Shown piece after piece: positions 1-9,589 of a DNA stretch of 64,000 nucleotides; positions within the stretch are counted from its first letter, which is position 1, and every line of letters begins with the position of its first letter. The notes beneath the pieces were generated by a model. That model searched no databases. It was given only the letters and a program-made list of their open reading frames with translations, and was not told the origin of the DNA. The translations under genes were made by a program, and so were the position numbers. The DNA is from Methanococcoides alaskense (GTDB taxonomy: Archaea > Halobacteriota > Methanosarcinia > Methanosarcinales > Methanosarcinaceae), in the NCBI RefSeq assembly GCF_027594145.1, contig NZ_JAQFFK010000003.1, positions 744,001 to 808,000 on the forward strand. Reading direction: 5' to 3'.

Positions 1-377
1 CATTTGTTTTCCAGCTCCTTGTAATGGCATCCAACGATCAAAATTTAATTACTTTTCATTTTCAATTAGTAGACTAACAAAATCAGTCTAACTCATTTGA
101 ACAAAATTGCTATGAAATTAAATTGCTTTTTACTACCAGTATTTTTTTATGCAATTAAATATAAAAAGATTTTAATGTATATATTACTTTTTAAATTGTT
201 TAGTTCCTCTATGAATATTTATAATTTCGTAAATTCTAGTAAAATTCACAAACAACGAAATATAGCACTAATAAAATAATATACTTGGGTACAAATCAAA
301 AAATATTAATACACCTCTCTATATATTACAGATGAATTATAATAATTTATTATTATTACTATGTTGAGGTAATCCAA
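1..377. other. Upstream region of the AAA/helicase operon, no gene seen
   Basis: This AT-rich leader has no convincing gene. A 60-codon open frame at 97-279 lacks a ribosome binding site and has a composition typical of random AT-rich sequence. The useful content is the promoter near 319-328 and the GAGGT ribosome binding site about 8 bases before the ATG at 378. Confidence 0.5.
312..328 (+). promoter_or_regulatory. Probable archaeal TATA promoter of the seven-gene operon
   Basis: A CTATATATTA box at 319-328 is preceded by a purine-poor stretch and lies about 50 bases before the first ATG (378). This spacing fits an archaeal TATA box with a short leader carrying a Shine-Dalgarno sequence. 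Downstream genes overlap or nearly touch, so this may be the only promoter for 378-10174. Inferred from sequence only. Confidence 0.35.
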
Positions 378-1985
378 ATGAATATTGACACAAAGATCAT
401 AAATTTGATTGAGTCTGGAGCACCTATCATCCAGATTATAAGTTATGAGACTTTGAGAATTCATGCATCACTGATTGAAGCTGCTTCAAAAACAGGAAGA
501 AGTGCATATGTATGGAATAGAACTGAGGGTCTCTGTGAATTGGATCAGAATGGTCAATTGATAGAAAAAGATGAAGAAATGAGAGATCCATCATCTATTC
601 TTGAATGGTTCACTGAAGATGAATCAGAAGAGTCCTTATTATTGCTTGAAGATTTTCATCCAGATCTTACCGAGCAACAACCACATATTATCAACAGGTT
701 GCGATGTATTGCACGTAGGATTTTAACGCAACAATTGAATGATCGAACTTTATTATTATCTCAACCCATACGGTATTTACCTCTTGAACTTGAAAAAGAT
801 GTGCAAGTACTAGAACTACCATTACCAGGGAATAGCGAGATAAAACAAATAATGCGGAGTGTAAGACAGCGATTTGGTTTGCATGAACGTGACTATCAAG
901 AATCATCTAGATTGATAGAAGCAGCACTTGGTCTTACGACCAGTGAAGCATCCCTAGCATTCTCTATGGCTGCTGTAGAAAATAAAAGACTGACGGATGA
1001 TGAAATTCCTTTAATCGCGGCAGAAAAAGAACAAGTGATAAAAAAACGCGGTCATCTTGAATTTTATCAACCAGATCAGGGATTGAATGATATTGGTGGT
1101 CTTGGCAGGTTAAAGGACTGGTTGGAACGTAGGGAGAGAGCATTTACAGAAGATGCAAGAGACTTCGGTCTAGAGTCACCAAGAGGGATACTACTTCTGG
1201 GTCTACCAGGTACTGGAAAAAGCCTAGCTGCAAAAGCAGTTTCGAGTGCATGGCAACTTCCTTTATTAAGATTGGATATGGGTCGTGTATTTGGGGGAAT
1301 TGTTGGGCAATCAGAAGAAAATATACGGGCTGCATTGAGTACAGCTGAAGCATTGGCACCCTGTGTTCTCTGGATTGATGAAATTGAAAAGGGAATGGCT
1401 GGAGCACAAAGCTCTGGTTCAACCGATGGTGGAACAACATCTCGTGTCCTTGGGACGTTCCTTACATGGATGCAGGAAAAGACAAAACCTGTATTCGTAC
1501 TTGCAACTGCAAATAACATCTCTCAGTTACCTCCTGAATTGCTCAGAAAAGGGCGTGTCGATGAAATCTTTTTTGTAGATTTGCCTGATGCAGATGATCG
1601 TAAAGATATAATTCGTATTCATCTTCGAAAACGCCGTCGAAATTCTGATCACTTCACTAATGAAGAATTGGAAAATCTAGTAGACATATCACGTGGGTTT
1701 ACAGGAGCTGAACTTGAAGAAGCGGTAAAAGAAGCAATGTTTAGAGCTTTTGATTATGGGAGGGAATTAACTGCAGATGATCTGGAAGATGCTATAAATG
1801 ATACTACTCCACTTTCCCATACAATGAGAGAAGTTATCCAATCCACGCGACAATGGGCAAAAGGGCGTGCAGTACCAGCAAGTGATAGAGAACCGGAATT
1901 GTTAGACAAAATTGATTCAAGGTCCAAGCAACCTAGGTTACGTCAAGAGATCGATAACCCATTTATCACGAATCCCAAGGAGTAA
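378..1985 (+). CDS. AAA+ ATPase of the Ycf46 type
   Basis: The 535-residue protein has an N-terminal region of about 230 residues that starts like plastid/cyanobacterial Ycf46 (INLIESGAPIIQIISYE), then a full AAA+ module. Walker A (GLPGTGKS) is at about 274-281, Walker B (LWIDEIEKG) near 332, sensor-1 (ATANN) near 378, and the arginine-finger segment RKGRVD follows. A C-terminal helical lid runs to about 480. Such proteins remodel protein or nucleic-acid complexes using ATP; the client is unknown. It is the first gene of the operon and is only 3 bases from the helicase gene. Companions with Ycf35/DUF1257 and DUF2997 features downstream strengthen the Ycf46 call, since these families co-occur in cyanobacteria. 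Start ATG has a GAGGT site. Confidence 0.85.
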   Translation: MNIDTKIINLIESGAPIIQIISYETLRIHASLIEAASKTGRSAYVWNRTEGLCELDQNGQLIEKDEEMRDPSSILEWFTEDESEESLLLLEDFHPDLTEQQPHIINRLRCIARRILTQQLNDRTLLLSQPIRYLPLELEKDVQVLELPLPGNSEIKQIMRSVRQRFGLHERDYQESSRLIEAALGLTTSEASLAFSMAAVENKRLTDDEIPLIAAEKEQVIKKRGHLEFYQPDQGLNDIGGLGRLKDWLERRERAFTEDARDFGLESPRGILLLGLPGTGKSLAAKAVSSAWQLPLLRLDMGRVFGGIVGQSEENIRAALSTAEALAPCVLWIDEIEKGMAGAQSSGSTDGGTTSRVLGTFLTWMQEKTKPVFVLATANNISQLPPELLRKGRVDEIFFVDLPDADDRKDIIRIHLRKRRRNSDHFTNEELENLVDISRGFTGAELEEAVKEAMFRAFDYGRELTADDLEDAINDTTPLSHTMREVIQSTRQWAKGRAVPASDREPELLDKIDSRSKQPRLRQEIDNPFITNPKE

Positions 1986-1988
1986 GAT

Positions 1989-4900
1989 ATGAGTTCTTCA
2001 ATCGGTCATTATATTGCAATGGGTGTGGAAGATCCTGTTTCTTTCATGGAGTTCACGAAAAAAGGCATTGATCCTTTTACAGGCTACTTAAAAAATGTGA
2101 TTGATGCTTCGCAGAACAAAGAAGTGAGTTGTCAGTGGGAGAGAGTTGAAAAAGATCGTTTCATTTTAAAGCCTTTAACACGAATATATGAGGTACATCC
2201 TGAAACTTTAATTGAACTTAAACCACCTGAAACGGGCTGGTATAAGGTAGAACCAATAAGTCTTAATGAAGGTGAAAATTTTGATCCGGATACTGAACAG
2301 CCTCTTCTTATTGGAAGAGGACGCAATGCTCTTAAAAAACCCCTCACTGATGAAAATGTTCGCCAGACATCCACTGGGTTTTGGCAAATAAAGTTAGAGG
2401 ATTTTCAAAATAATGGAGAAGCAATAAGCTGGTCAGCTTATGAACTTTCATTGGTACAAATTCAAGACCCTCTTGAAAGTAATAACCATACTTTTAGTTT
2501 GCATGGAAACTCGATACTATCCCGTAGGGAAAACGAAAGCTGGCGATTTTGGGTACAATTTGATCTGACTTCTGAACACCCTATAGAAGTCAATGGGCTG
2601 CAGTGTGATTATCGAGTAATCCGACGTTTCAATGTTGAGGATTTTCAAAGTAAATATCGTGATCATGTTTCATCAGGTATTTTTTGGAAAGTATCTGACA
2701 TCAAAAAACCACACATTACATGTGCTAAAATCATTGATATAACTGAAAATGAGTTGAAACAGCTTTCAGTAGAAGATCTAGAACTAAATTTAGAATCTTC
2801 AAATAATGAAATTTGGAATCTTCAGAAAGGAAAAGGTAAAAATGAGTGCCTTTTGCTTTATAAGGGAACTGATGAGGGAATAAAATTACCCGAAAAAATA
2901 AAGCACATTGATATTCCAAACTGGAATTTTTCGTGCCATAAACATAAAAACAATGAAAAATGGATACAGTTATTAGAACCAGAAGATGCAAATGAAACAA
3001 ATCCTTCTGGTTCAATACTTGAACATTTTTTTAGTGATCAGGTAACTTTACATGATTCTGAAGGCAAATTTAAGAGAGAAAGACAACTTTATGTGCTCAA
3101 GCGCAATTATGATGAAAAAAAACTTCTTATATCATATAAAAAAAATGGACCATCTGCTTTACCGCGTAATGTCGAATTACATTTAAGGGTTGATATTGGG
3201 CAGGTTCGAAATCAGCGAGATACCGCATTTCAGTTATTAGATTACCCATATCCAGATCATCTTCCACTTCTTGAGCTTTTCAAACCTCGAAATCAACACC
3301 AATGGCCATCATTTGACCCCGTATCAGAAAATAATATTGACTGGCAAGTACTTACTGATCTCTCTTTTAAGGGGTGTGATCACCAACGTGAGTTTGTGTG
3401 TAAAGCTCTTGCAACCCCTGATTTTGCAATAATGGACGGTCCACCTGGAACTGGAAAGACAACTACTATACTTGAGCTCATTATTCAATTAATAGATAGA
3501 GGCAAACGAGTTTTACTTGCTGCATCTACACATGCAGCAATTAATAATGTGCTTGAAAGGTTGCAGGAAAAAGGATATACTGAAAAAGTATACGCCACTC
3601 GTATAGGTCTCGAGGATAGAGCCATAGGTTTGGAAAATTTTGTTTTGGATAGGCAGGTCGAAAATTGGTCTGATTCACTTGATCTAGATGAAGTTGCATG
3701 CAGACAGATGGTAATGGAAAGTGCAAACCTTGTTTGTGGAACAACAATGGGAATACATAGTTTGTTGCGAAATCGATCAATGGATCTTAATCTTGAGCGT
3801 AATGGTCCTCCTTTCGATTTAATGATCATTGATGAATGTAGCAAAACTACATTTCATGAATTTATTGTTCCTGCAAGACTTGCAAAACGCTGGATTCTGG
3901 TTGGTGATATTAAACAACTTTCACCTTTTACTGATCGCGAGCAAATAACAGCGAATTTAGACAAACTTGTCTTATACAGAAAAAGGGATTCACCACCTGA
4001 AATATTATCTGGTGCTCTTCAAGAAGCATGCAAGGTATTGCACATATTATATCCATATAAAGATAAATTAGTAGTACCTTTTTCTAAAAAAGTAATTCAA
4101 GAAATTAAAAAAGAAATTGATGCAAGATTATCCGATGATAGGTATTTAGATACTGACCATTTTAATAATATATTAATAATTTCAGAAAAAATCGATCTGT
4201 TAAACATATTACCGCTTTATGAGCATAATGTGTTATTCATCGATAAAGATCTATTAAATGAATATAGAGAGTGGATGCCACACGATTCAATAATTATTGA
4301 AAATAACTGGTTACAGACAGCCCATGCATGTAGAAATTTTGCAAATAATAATTGGTATAATAGCAACATATACCTCCAGCGTGGTAATCGAATAACTAAG
4401 GCAGATGACGTTTATAAGCAAATTTATAACTCCCTTGATTCCAGTTGGTCAGAAGAGCTTTGTTGGAGACTTGAACGCGAATATTGGTTACGATTTATCA
4501 CAAATGATCTCGGAAAATTAAACAGTATACAAAAGCAATTGAACCGACTTTTTCCATACAGTGAAAGAGCAATTAATCGAATATATCAATTGAGGAACAT
4601 TGCATTTCCCTCCATCCTTGAATCACTATCTGGTAGTGGCATGATCAAGCGCAGAGATGATGATCCAACGACACTTACTAAAGGATTTAATGAGCAAGAA
4701 CGAGATTGCCGTCATACTACATTGAATTATCAACATCGTATGCATCCTGACATTTCAAAATTACCTCGTGAACTGTTTTATTCTTCACAAAATCGAAATA
4801 AAGCAATTTCTTTACTTGATGGTGATCGTGTTTGCAAAGATTTGAATTGGAAATATGATCACTATAGTGAACATAAAATCTGGTTGAACGTTAATGGAAA

Positions 4901-5360
4901 TGTTGTCAAAAACTCCAATGAAAGAGAAGCAGAAACGATTGCTAAAGAGCTGGATACATTCTGTAACTGGGCAAAACATAATCCAAAGGATGATAATAGT
5001 CCTTGGGAAGTAGCAGTATTGACTTTCTATAAAGGTCAAGAAAAATGCTTGCGTGATCATTTACGAAAGCTTTCCGATGATGATACAAGGTACAGTCGTT
5101 TTGAAAAACATGATGTACAGATAAAATTAGCAACAGTTGATTTCTTCCAGGGACAGGAAGCAGACCTTGTCTTTCTTTCAATGGTAAATACTAATAGAGA
5201 CGGCTTTCTTGACAGTCCGAATCGTCTCAATGTTGCGATTACGAGAGCGAGATATCAATTAGTCATAGTTGGCCATCATGACTATTTTGCAAAGAGATCT
5301 TCAGCAGAATTGAAACAATTAGCTAAGCAGAGTAAAAGGATGGAATTGCATGGAAATTGA
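1989..5360 (+). CDS. Large SF1 (UPF1/DNA2-like, COG1112 type) helicase
   Basis: The 1123-residue protein contains a superfamily 1B helicase core. Walker A (GPPGTGKTTT) is at about 484-493, motif II is DECS near 614 followed by the GDIKQLSPF motif III, and the C-terminal motifs FFQGQEAD and NVAITRAR lie at about 1050-1090. The first 480 residues have no motif I recognise and may be a nucleic-acid or partner-binding region. About 250 residues between motif III and the QHRMHP-like motif form a large insertion. DECS instead of DEAS/DEAA is unusual. The gene follows the AAA+ ATPase by 3 bases and overlaps the next gene by 11 bases, so co-translation is likely. The DNA/RNA preference cannot be told from sequence. 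A role in defence or repair is inferred from context. Confidence 0.85.
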   Translation: MSSSIGHYIAMGVEDPVSFMEFTKKGIDPFTGYLKNVIDASQNKEVSCQWERVEKDRFILKPLTRIYEVHPETLIELKPPETGWYKVEPISLNEGENFDPDTEQPLLIGRGRNALKKPLTDENVRQTSTGFWQIKLEDFQNNGEAISWSAYELSLVQIQDPLESNNHTFSLHGNSILSRRENESWRFWVQFDLTSEHPIEVNGLQCDYRVIRRFNVEDFQSKYRDHVSSGIFWKVSDIKKPHITCAKIIDITENELKQLSVEDLELNLESSNNEIWNLQKGKGKNECLLLYKGTDEGIKLPEKIKHIDIPNWNFSCHKHKNNEKWIQLLEPEDANETNPSGSILEHFFSDQVTLHDSEGKFKRERQLYVLKRNYDEKKLLISYKKNGPSALPRNVELHLRVDIGQVRNQRDTAFQLLDYPYPDHLPLLELFKPRNQHQWPSFDPVSENNIDWQVLTDLSFKGCDHQREFVCKALATPDFAIMDGPPGTGKTTTILELIIQLIDRGKRVLLAASTHAAINNVLERLQEKGYTEKVYATRIGLEDRAIGLENFVLDRQVENWSDSLDLDEVACRQMVMESANLVCGTTMGIHSLLRNRSMDLNLERNGPPFDLMIIDECSKTTFHEFIVPARLAKRWILVGDIKQLSPFTDREQITANLDKLVLYRKRDSPPEILSGALQEACKVLHILYPYKDKLVVPFSKKVIQEIKKEIDARLSDDRYLDTDHFNNILIISEKIDLLNILPLYEHNVLFIDKDLLNEYREWMPHDSIIIENNWLQTAHACRNFANNNWYNSNIYLQRGNRITKADDVYKQIYNSLDSSWSEELCWRLEREYWLRFITNDLGKLNSIQKQLNRLFPYSERAINRIYQLRNIAFPSILESLSGSGMIKRRDDDPTTLTKGFNEQERDCRHTTLNYQHRMHPDISKLPRELFYSSQNRNKAISLLDGDRVCKDLNWKYDHYSEHKIWLNVNGNVVKNSNEREAETIAKELDTFCNWAKHNPKDDNSPWEVAVLTFYKGQEKCLRDHLRKLSDDDTRYSRFEKHDVQIKLATVDFFQGQEADLVFLSMVNTNRDGFLDSPNRLNVAITRARYQLVIVGHHDYFAKRSSAELKQLAKQSKRMELHGN

Positions 5361-6882
5361 GTTGAAACGTACTATACAAATGGAACGTTGTGAGGTGATT
5401 GGAAGATTGAAGGTCGAACAAAAACGACTTGATCTGAAACTATTACTTGAACGTTTAGAACAAAAGCAGATCAAAGAACTTCCACAGCGATTGAATGATC
5501 TACTTTGTAAATTACAATTATATGAATCAGGTACTATTCTAGAATCTGGAAAAATACTGTTGGACAAAGGCACTGTCCTTACTGAAGAATATGGTCATTA
5601 TGAAGTGTGGTATCTTTGTAACGATGAATGGCTTGGTTCTCAACCAGTATCTATTCGCCGTATTAGTGCTAAGAACAAAAAGGAACAAAATACTGGTAAA
5701 AAGAAAGGGAATTGGGAACGGAATATTCCGACTGAAAAACAATTTTCTAAAAATGAGTCAATTCCTATACATTTTTACAAAGAAGAAGGAATGCATAATC
5801 TTTCACTAATGGAAGTTGATGCAATATTACCACAGCAAAACCAGACCCAAGGGTCATTGTTCTGTAAACTTAATAACGAAGGGTATTCATCGATCGAAAT
5901 AACTTCAAAAGTTAAATGGGGACATGAGAATTCACCAGAGAATATATACGTGGATTTGGATTGGAAACCTGAGAAAGTGTATAAGCTATTACCTGAAATT
6001 GCAGAACAAATAGGTAAAGAATGGGACTTTACAAATGAGGCACTGTTGGAAGATTATCCTCCAGAGATTGAAGATGAACTTATTAAATATAAGCGCAAAG
6101 AACACGCTCTTTCTAAGATAAAAACTAAGAGTGCAGGTTCTTTTGAAAATATCAAAATTAAGGATATGAAATTACGTGCAGGCTCAAGAAGATGTGCTGA
6201 AAATTGGTTGCAAAATCTAATGAGAATAAAATGGTCGGAATCATACACCTCAATTCAAGATACTTTGGACGATCAAAAAGAATGGCTTAATTGTGTTGCT
6301 TTGAAAAATTATGATTTAGAGCCTCTGGAAGGGGAAAAATTATTAGAATTTATGGATCGAAATGCTTGCAAAAAAGCATACTGGCATATTGCAGCATTAC
6401 ATGACCTTATACCTTCTGGCGTAAAAGCAAGATCATTGGCTTTTACACTTCGAGAGTCAGATATGGATCCTATTAGTAATATAAGTTCACGACTTGGAAT
6501 TGGACAATCTGTAAACGAAGTTAGCATTATAGATCGTTATGCGAGTAAAGAAAATCAAATTCTTACCATTCAGAGAATCTGTCACAGATTAAATGTTAGT
6601 AGTGTGTCTCTAATTACCTTAAAGCAACCTGAAAGTCTACCTAAAGGTTGGAAGTACATAAGTATGGGAAAAAAGAACCCGGATAATCATGATCGGTACT
6701 GGTGTATTAAGAGTAATAATCGTTGGGAAATTTGGAAATGTAGTACATCTCCTGATTTTTTAAGCTTTGAAAATAACAATGTATCAGTAAGGGCATCTGC
6801 TACTTTTACTCCTCTTGATGGTGAAGATATTCCAACTTCTATCTCTAAGCACTTAAAAACAATTGAAGAGGTTACTATATGA
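5350..6882 (+). CDS. Protein with C-terminal phospholipase-D-like (MIT_C-like) domain
   Basis: I do not recognise the full 510-residue protein. The N-terminal ~60 residues are predicted coiled coil. The C-terminal ~120 residues have the layout of a PLD-like fold related to the MIT_C domain: a VSIIDRYASKENQ strand-helix start near 392, then NHDRYWCI near 449 and a WKCSTSPDF segment near 467. An HDRY motif replaces the HxK of classical phospholipase D. This could bind phosphorylated substrates or act as a nuclease; neither is shown. The ATG lies inside the end of the helicase gene and the stop overlaps the next start by 4 bases (ATGA), indicating strict co-expression in the operon. Confidence 0.6.
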   Translation: MEIELKRTIQMERCEVIGRLKVEQKRLDLKLLLERLEQKQIKELPQRLNDLLCKLQLYESGTILESGKILLDKGTVLTEEYGHYEVWYLCNDEWLGSQPVSIRRISAKNKKEQNTGKKKGNWERNIPTEKQFSKNESIPIHFYKEEGMHNLSLMEVDAILPQQNQTQGSLFCKLNNEGYSSIEITSKVKWGHENSPENIYVDLDWKPEKVYKLLPEIAEQIGKEWDFTNEALLEDYPPEIEDELIKYKRKEHALSKIKTKSAGSFENIKIKDMKLRAGSRRCAENWLQNLMRIKWSESYTSIQDTLDDQKEWLNCVALKNYDLEPLEGEKLLEFMDRNACKKAYWHIAALHDLIPSGVKARSLAFTLRESDMDPISNISSRLGIGQSVNEVSIIDRYASKENQILTIQRICHRLNVSSVSLITLKQPESLPKGWKYISMGKKNPDNHDRYWCIKSNNRWEIWKCSTSPDFLSFENNNVSVRASATFTPLDGEDIPTSISKHLKTIEEVTI

Positions 6883-8894
6883 TCGCACCAAAAGAAGACC
6901 AAATAAACGTTGATCAGAGCCAATTACTCTTTCCTTATATTTTCACTCCACTTTTTTCGAATCAAGTAACTGATCGATTAGATGATGTGATTAGTAATAT
7001 ATCACCCAAAGCAACATTATTTATGGCTATTGACAAGCTTGACGACGAGTCGCTTATAAGACTTCTCCAAAAGAAAGCAGATGAGGGTGTTCGTGTTTAT
7101 TTGCTTTTAGGAGACTTAGGTATAAATTCAGACTCAGTTGAACGACTATCTGGTAGGTGTCTGATACGTTGTGGGGTTCCTCAAAATGGTGTTTTAGTCT
7201 TACAGGACATGGGGGCAAATAACATTCAAGGTTGGATAATTTCCGACCATTTTAGAACTCATAGTCTTGAATTGAGTACAAGCCAATGTGATGATATTTA
7301 CCGTGTATTTTGTTATCTTTTTTGGAAAAAAGCAACTCATGAGTGCATGGAGCAAAATGTATCTGCTTCACATATAGATGGGTCTCCTATAGGAGAAATT
7401 CAACTAAATGACAAATATAACCTTCCTGAAAAATTTTCAGAAGCCACCGCTAGAGATGTTGACGTCGTAGAATTTGGCAGTGCTCACTACTGGTCAAAGG
7501 ACTTGCTATGGAATTTTTTACCTTTCGGAAAGGCAAAAGGGAATCTATTGTTGCATTTGTCTAAAAGTAATAATCTTCCATCCATTGAGGAACTATGCAA
7601 TAACAACAATGTGAATGTTCGTTTCAGTACACAAAGACTAAGAAATATCTTAATTACATCAGATGGAGGGTGGTATTTACCAAATATTCCTGATGCTACA
7701 AAGGTAAATTGGGCTATGCGCATAGATCGCGATCAAAAGAATAAGTTACTTGATTCTTTGAAAGCTGAATGGGGAGATGCAGAATGGGAACTCAATCGAG
7801 ATATATGTCTTGGAGATCTCAAAAGTTCTGTACGTTTTGCCGATAGTCCTAGTAAAGTTCATGATGTTGTCGAAAAAATGTCTATTGACCTAGAAGCAAT
7901 TGAAGCTCCTAATTTTGAGACTTTTCTTGAACCTGATTTTGAAGAATTGTTCAGGGATCAAACACAATTTGATAAAGATAGATTATCATATTTAGTAGAG
8001 TACACAGCTAGACTTTATCCTCCACTTTTACCAGATAATGCAAAAATTGATCCACTGGTGCAACAATGGAATTCTGACCAAGAGGTGTGGACAGAGAATA
8101 TAGTTTTTTTAAGAAAGAATCTGGATGAGCTTGAACAATTTGAAAATGGTCTGAATGAAAAAATTAAGAAGAAATTATTGCAGCCTTTGATTGCGCAGCA
8201 GCAGAAAGTTTCTGAATTTAAAAGCAGACTCAACGAGTTGAATAATGTCGATCTTGGACGTAGTTCTCCTTCACATCTTAATAAGTGGACAAATGAATTA
8301 GTAGAATTAGATTCTGAAATAAAAAAACGTATTTCAAATAATCAAAGGCAAAAAAATCAAACTCGTAAAGAGATAGAGTGGGAAGATAAATGCAAAAAAA
8401 TAAGTGATGATATTTCAACTTTAGAAAATAAGATTGTAAAACAGGAAGATGAAATTAAAGTTTCTGAAAGCAAAACTAAAGAAACAGAAGAAAAACTAAG
8501 CAAAGCAGAAGATAATAAGCAGAAGAAAAATATCAAAAAAGAACTGGATAAATGTAAAAAACGTGAAAAGGCAGCTATCTCATCTTTTGATAAATTAAAA
8601 ATCGAATTATCGAAGCTTCAATCACAAAGAAAAGAACTTGGAGATCATTTTGTTCATAAAAACGATGAAAGTGCTGAAGACGGCAAAGCTCTTGGTATTG
8701 TTCTTGGTAATAAAGAAATTGAAGGACGTTTTATTCGAAAATGGAGAGATGAATTCCTTCCACCAGAAGGAATGGAATTATACTCTTATGACAACAAAAG
8801 ATGGCTTGTTATCGAAAATCTTGAACAGATAAGGGAAGCTAAGCATCATGCATCGGCTCTTAATGCTGAGATATGTGCTAAGCGAGGTGATTAA
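6879..8894 (+). CDS. PLD-like N-terminal region with long coiled coil, operon partner
   Basis: The 671-residue protein is not one I can name. Residues ~25-135 read as an alternating strand-helix unit (ADEGVRVYLLLGD, then NGVLVLQDMG and GWIISDHF) with the rhythm of a phospholipase-D half domain, but the His and Lys of HxKxxxxD are missing, so it may be a binding rather than catalytic domain. Residues ~420-600 are a charged coiled coil rich in Lys and Glu. A compact C-terminal domain (~620-671) follows. The coiled coil suggests a scaffold or arm joining helicase and ATPase. Start overlaps the previous stop (ATGA); the next gene starts 2 bases after this stop. Confidence 0.55.
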   Translation: MIAPKEDQINVDQSQLLFPYIFTPLFSNQVTDRLDDVISNISPKATLFMAIDKLDDESLIRLLQKKADEGVRVYLLLGDLGINSDSVERLSGRCLIRCGVPQNGVLVLQDMGANNIQGWIISDHFRTHSLELSTSQCDDIYRVFCYLFWKKATHECMEQNVSASHIDGSPIGEIQLNDKYNLPEKFSEATARDVDVVEFGSAHYWSKDLLWNFLPFGKAKGNLLLHLSKSNNLPSIEELCNNNNVNVRFSTQRLRNILITSDGGWYLPNIPDATKVNWAMRIDRDQKNKLLDSLKAEWGDAEWELNRDICLGDLKSSVRFADSPSKVHDVVEKMSIDLEAIEAPNFETFLEPDFEELFRDQTQFDKDRLSYLVEYTARLYPPLLPDNAKIDPLVQQWNSDQEVWTENIVFLRKNLDELEQFENGLNEKIKKKLLQPLIAQQQKVSEFKSRLNELNNVDLGRSSPSHLNKWTNELVELDSEIKKRISNNQRQKNQTRKEIEWEDKCKKISDDISTLENKIVKQEDEIKVSESKTKETEEKLSKAEDNKQKKNIKKELDKCKKREKAAISSFDKLKIELSKLQSQRKELGDHFVHKNDESAEDGKALGIVLGNKEIEGRFIRKWRDEFLPPEGMELYSYDNKRWLVIENLEQIREAKHHASALNAEICAKRGD

Positions 8895-8896
8895 TT

Positions 8897-9109
8897 TTGG
8901 CAGAACAAAGGATTACTATTGAAATAGATGAAGAAGGCAAGATCACAGCAAAAACGTCTGGATTCAAAGGTGAAGCTTGCCTGAATGAGCTTCAGAAGCT
9001 ACTGGATGAAGAGTTAAGTCCATCGGCCCTAAAACCGACTGATGATTTCTACCAAAAAGATACGATCATCTCTCAACAAAAGCAATCAATAGGTGGGAAA
9101 CAACTATGA
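8897..9109 (+). CDS. Small DUF2997-like protein (TTG start)
   Basis: The 70-residue protein has an N-terminal beta hairpin (RITIEIDEEGKITAKTSGF) and a GEACLNEL helix, the pattern of the DUF2997 family found beside DUF1257 and Ycf46-type ATPases. The start is a TTG at 8897: an AGGTGA ribosome binding site lies 6 bases upstream and no in-frame ATG precedes the conserved start of the fold. The stop overlaps the next ATG (ATGA), implying translational coupling. Function is unknown; a small adaptor or carrier-like role is possible because of the conserved cysteine in GEAC and the exposed C-terminal tail. Confidence 0.7.
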   Translation: MAEQRITIEIDEEGKITAKTSGFKGEACLNELQKLLDEELSPSALKPTDDFYQKDTIISQQKQSIGGKQL

Positions 9110-9576
9110 GTGCAGTTGTTAAAACAGTTACACCATTTACAAATCAAGATATTCTTTTAGAAGCATTGGATGAATTGGGAGTTGAATACAATGTTGAGGG
9201 TACTAGAATAATCACAGATCGGAAGGATTACTATGGTCATCAGAGCTTTGAGCTGGGTAAAAATGGCGCCTTTAATTTTCAACATGATTCAAGTGCTGAA
9301 ATAACAAATTATCCATGGACCTCTATCAATTTCCGTGAATGGAAGACGGTGACAAGCTTTTTGAATGCTGTTGAAAAAGCATATAAAAATGCTTATGGTC
9401 AAATGATTGAAAGGTTGGCAGAAGAAGAGAGAATACGTGAGGAAGAAATAAAAAAACAGTATGTTGAGAAAATACGTAATGAGACGATTGATCGTGCTAA
9501 AGGACAGGGATATATGATTAAAGAAAGCAGGCAAGGAAATAAAGTAAAGCTTGTTCTTACTCGTACAGTATACTGA
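9106..9576 (+). CDS. Ycf35/DUF1257-like protein
   Basis: The 156-residue protein matches the layout of the Ycf35 (DUF1257) family: an N-terminal domain of about 95 residues, a charged helix rich in Glu and Arg (about 100-130), and a C-terminal beta strand pair with the typical RAKGQGYMIKES and KLVLTR signatures. The N-terminal part (DELGVEYNVEGTRIITDR) resembles the family's ferredoxin-like half. No catalytic residues are evident. In cyanobacteria and plastids Ycf35 is uncharacterised. Start ATG has an AGGTGGG site and overlaps the DUF2997-like stop. Its presence next to a Ycf46-type ATPase and a radical-SAM protein suggests a conserved complex. Confidence 0.75.
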   Translation: MSAVVKTVTPFTNQDILLEALDELGVEYNVEGTRIITDRKDYYGHQSFELGKNGAFNFQHDSSAEITNYPWTSINFREWKTVTSFLNAVEKAYKNAYGQMIERLAEEERIREEEIKKQYVEKIRNETIDRAKGQGYMIKESRQGNKVKLVLTRTVY

Positions 9577-9589
9577 TAGGAGTTCTTTG

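Noticed and set aside
97-279. 60-codon plus-strand frame in the first intergenic region
   Set aside because: No ribosome binding site, hydrophobic AT-driven composition, and position inside the promoter region of the operon.
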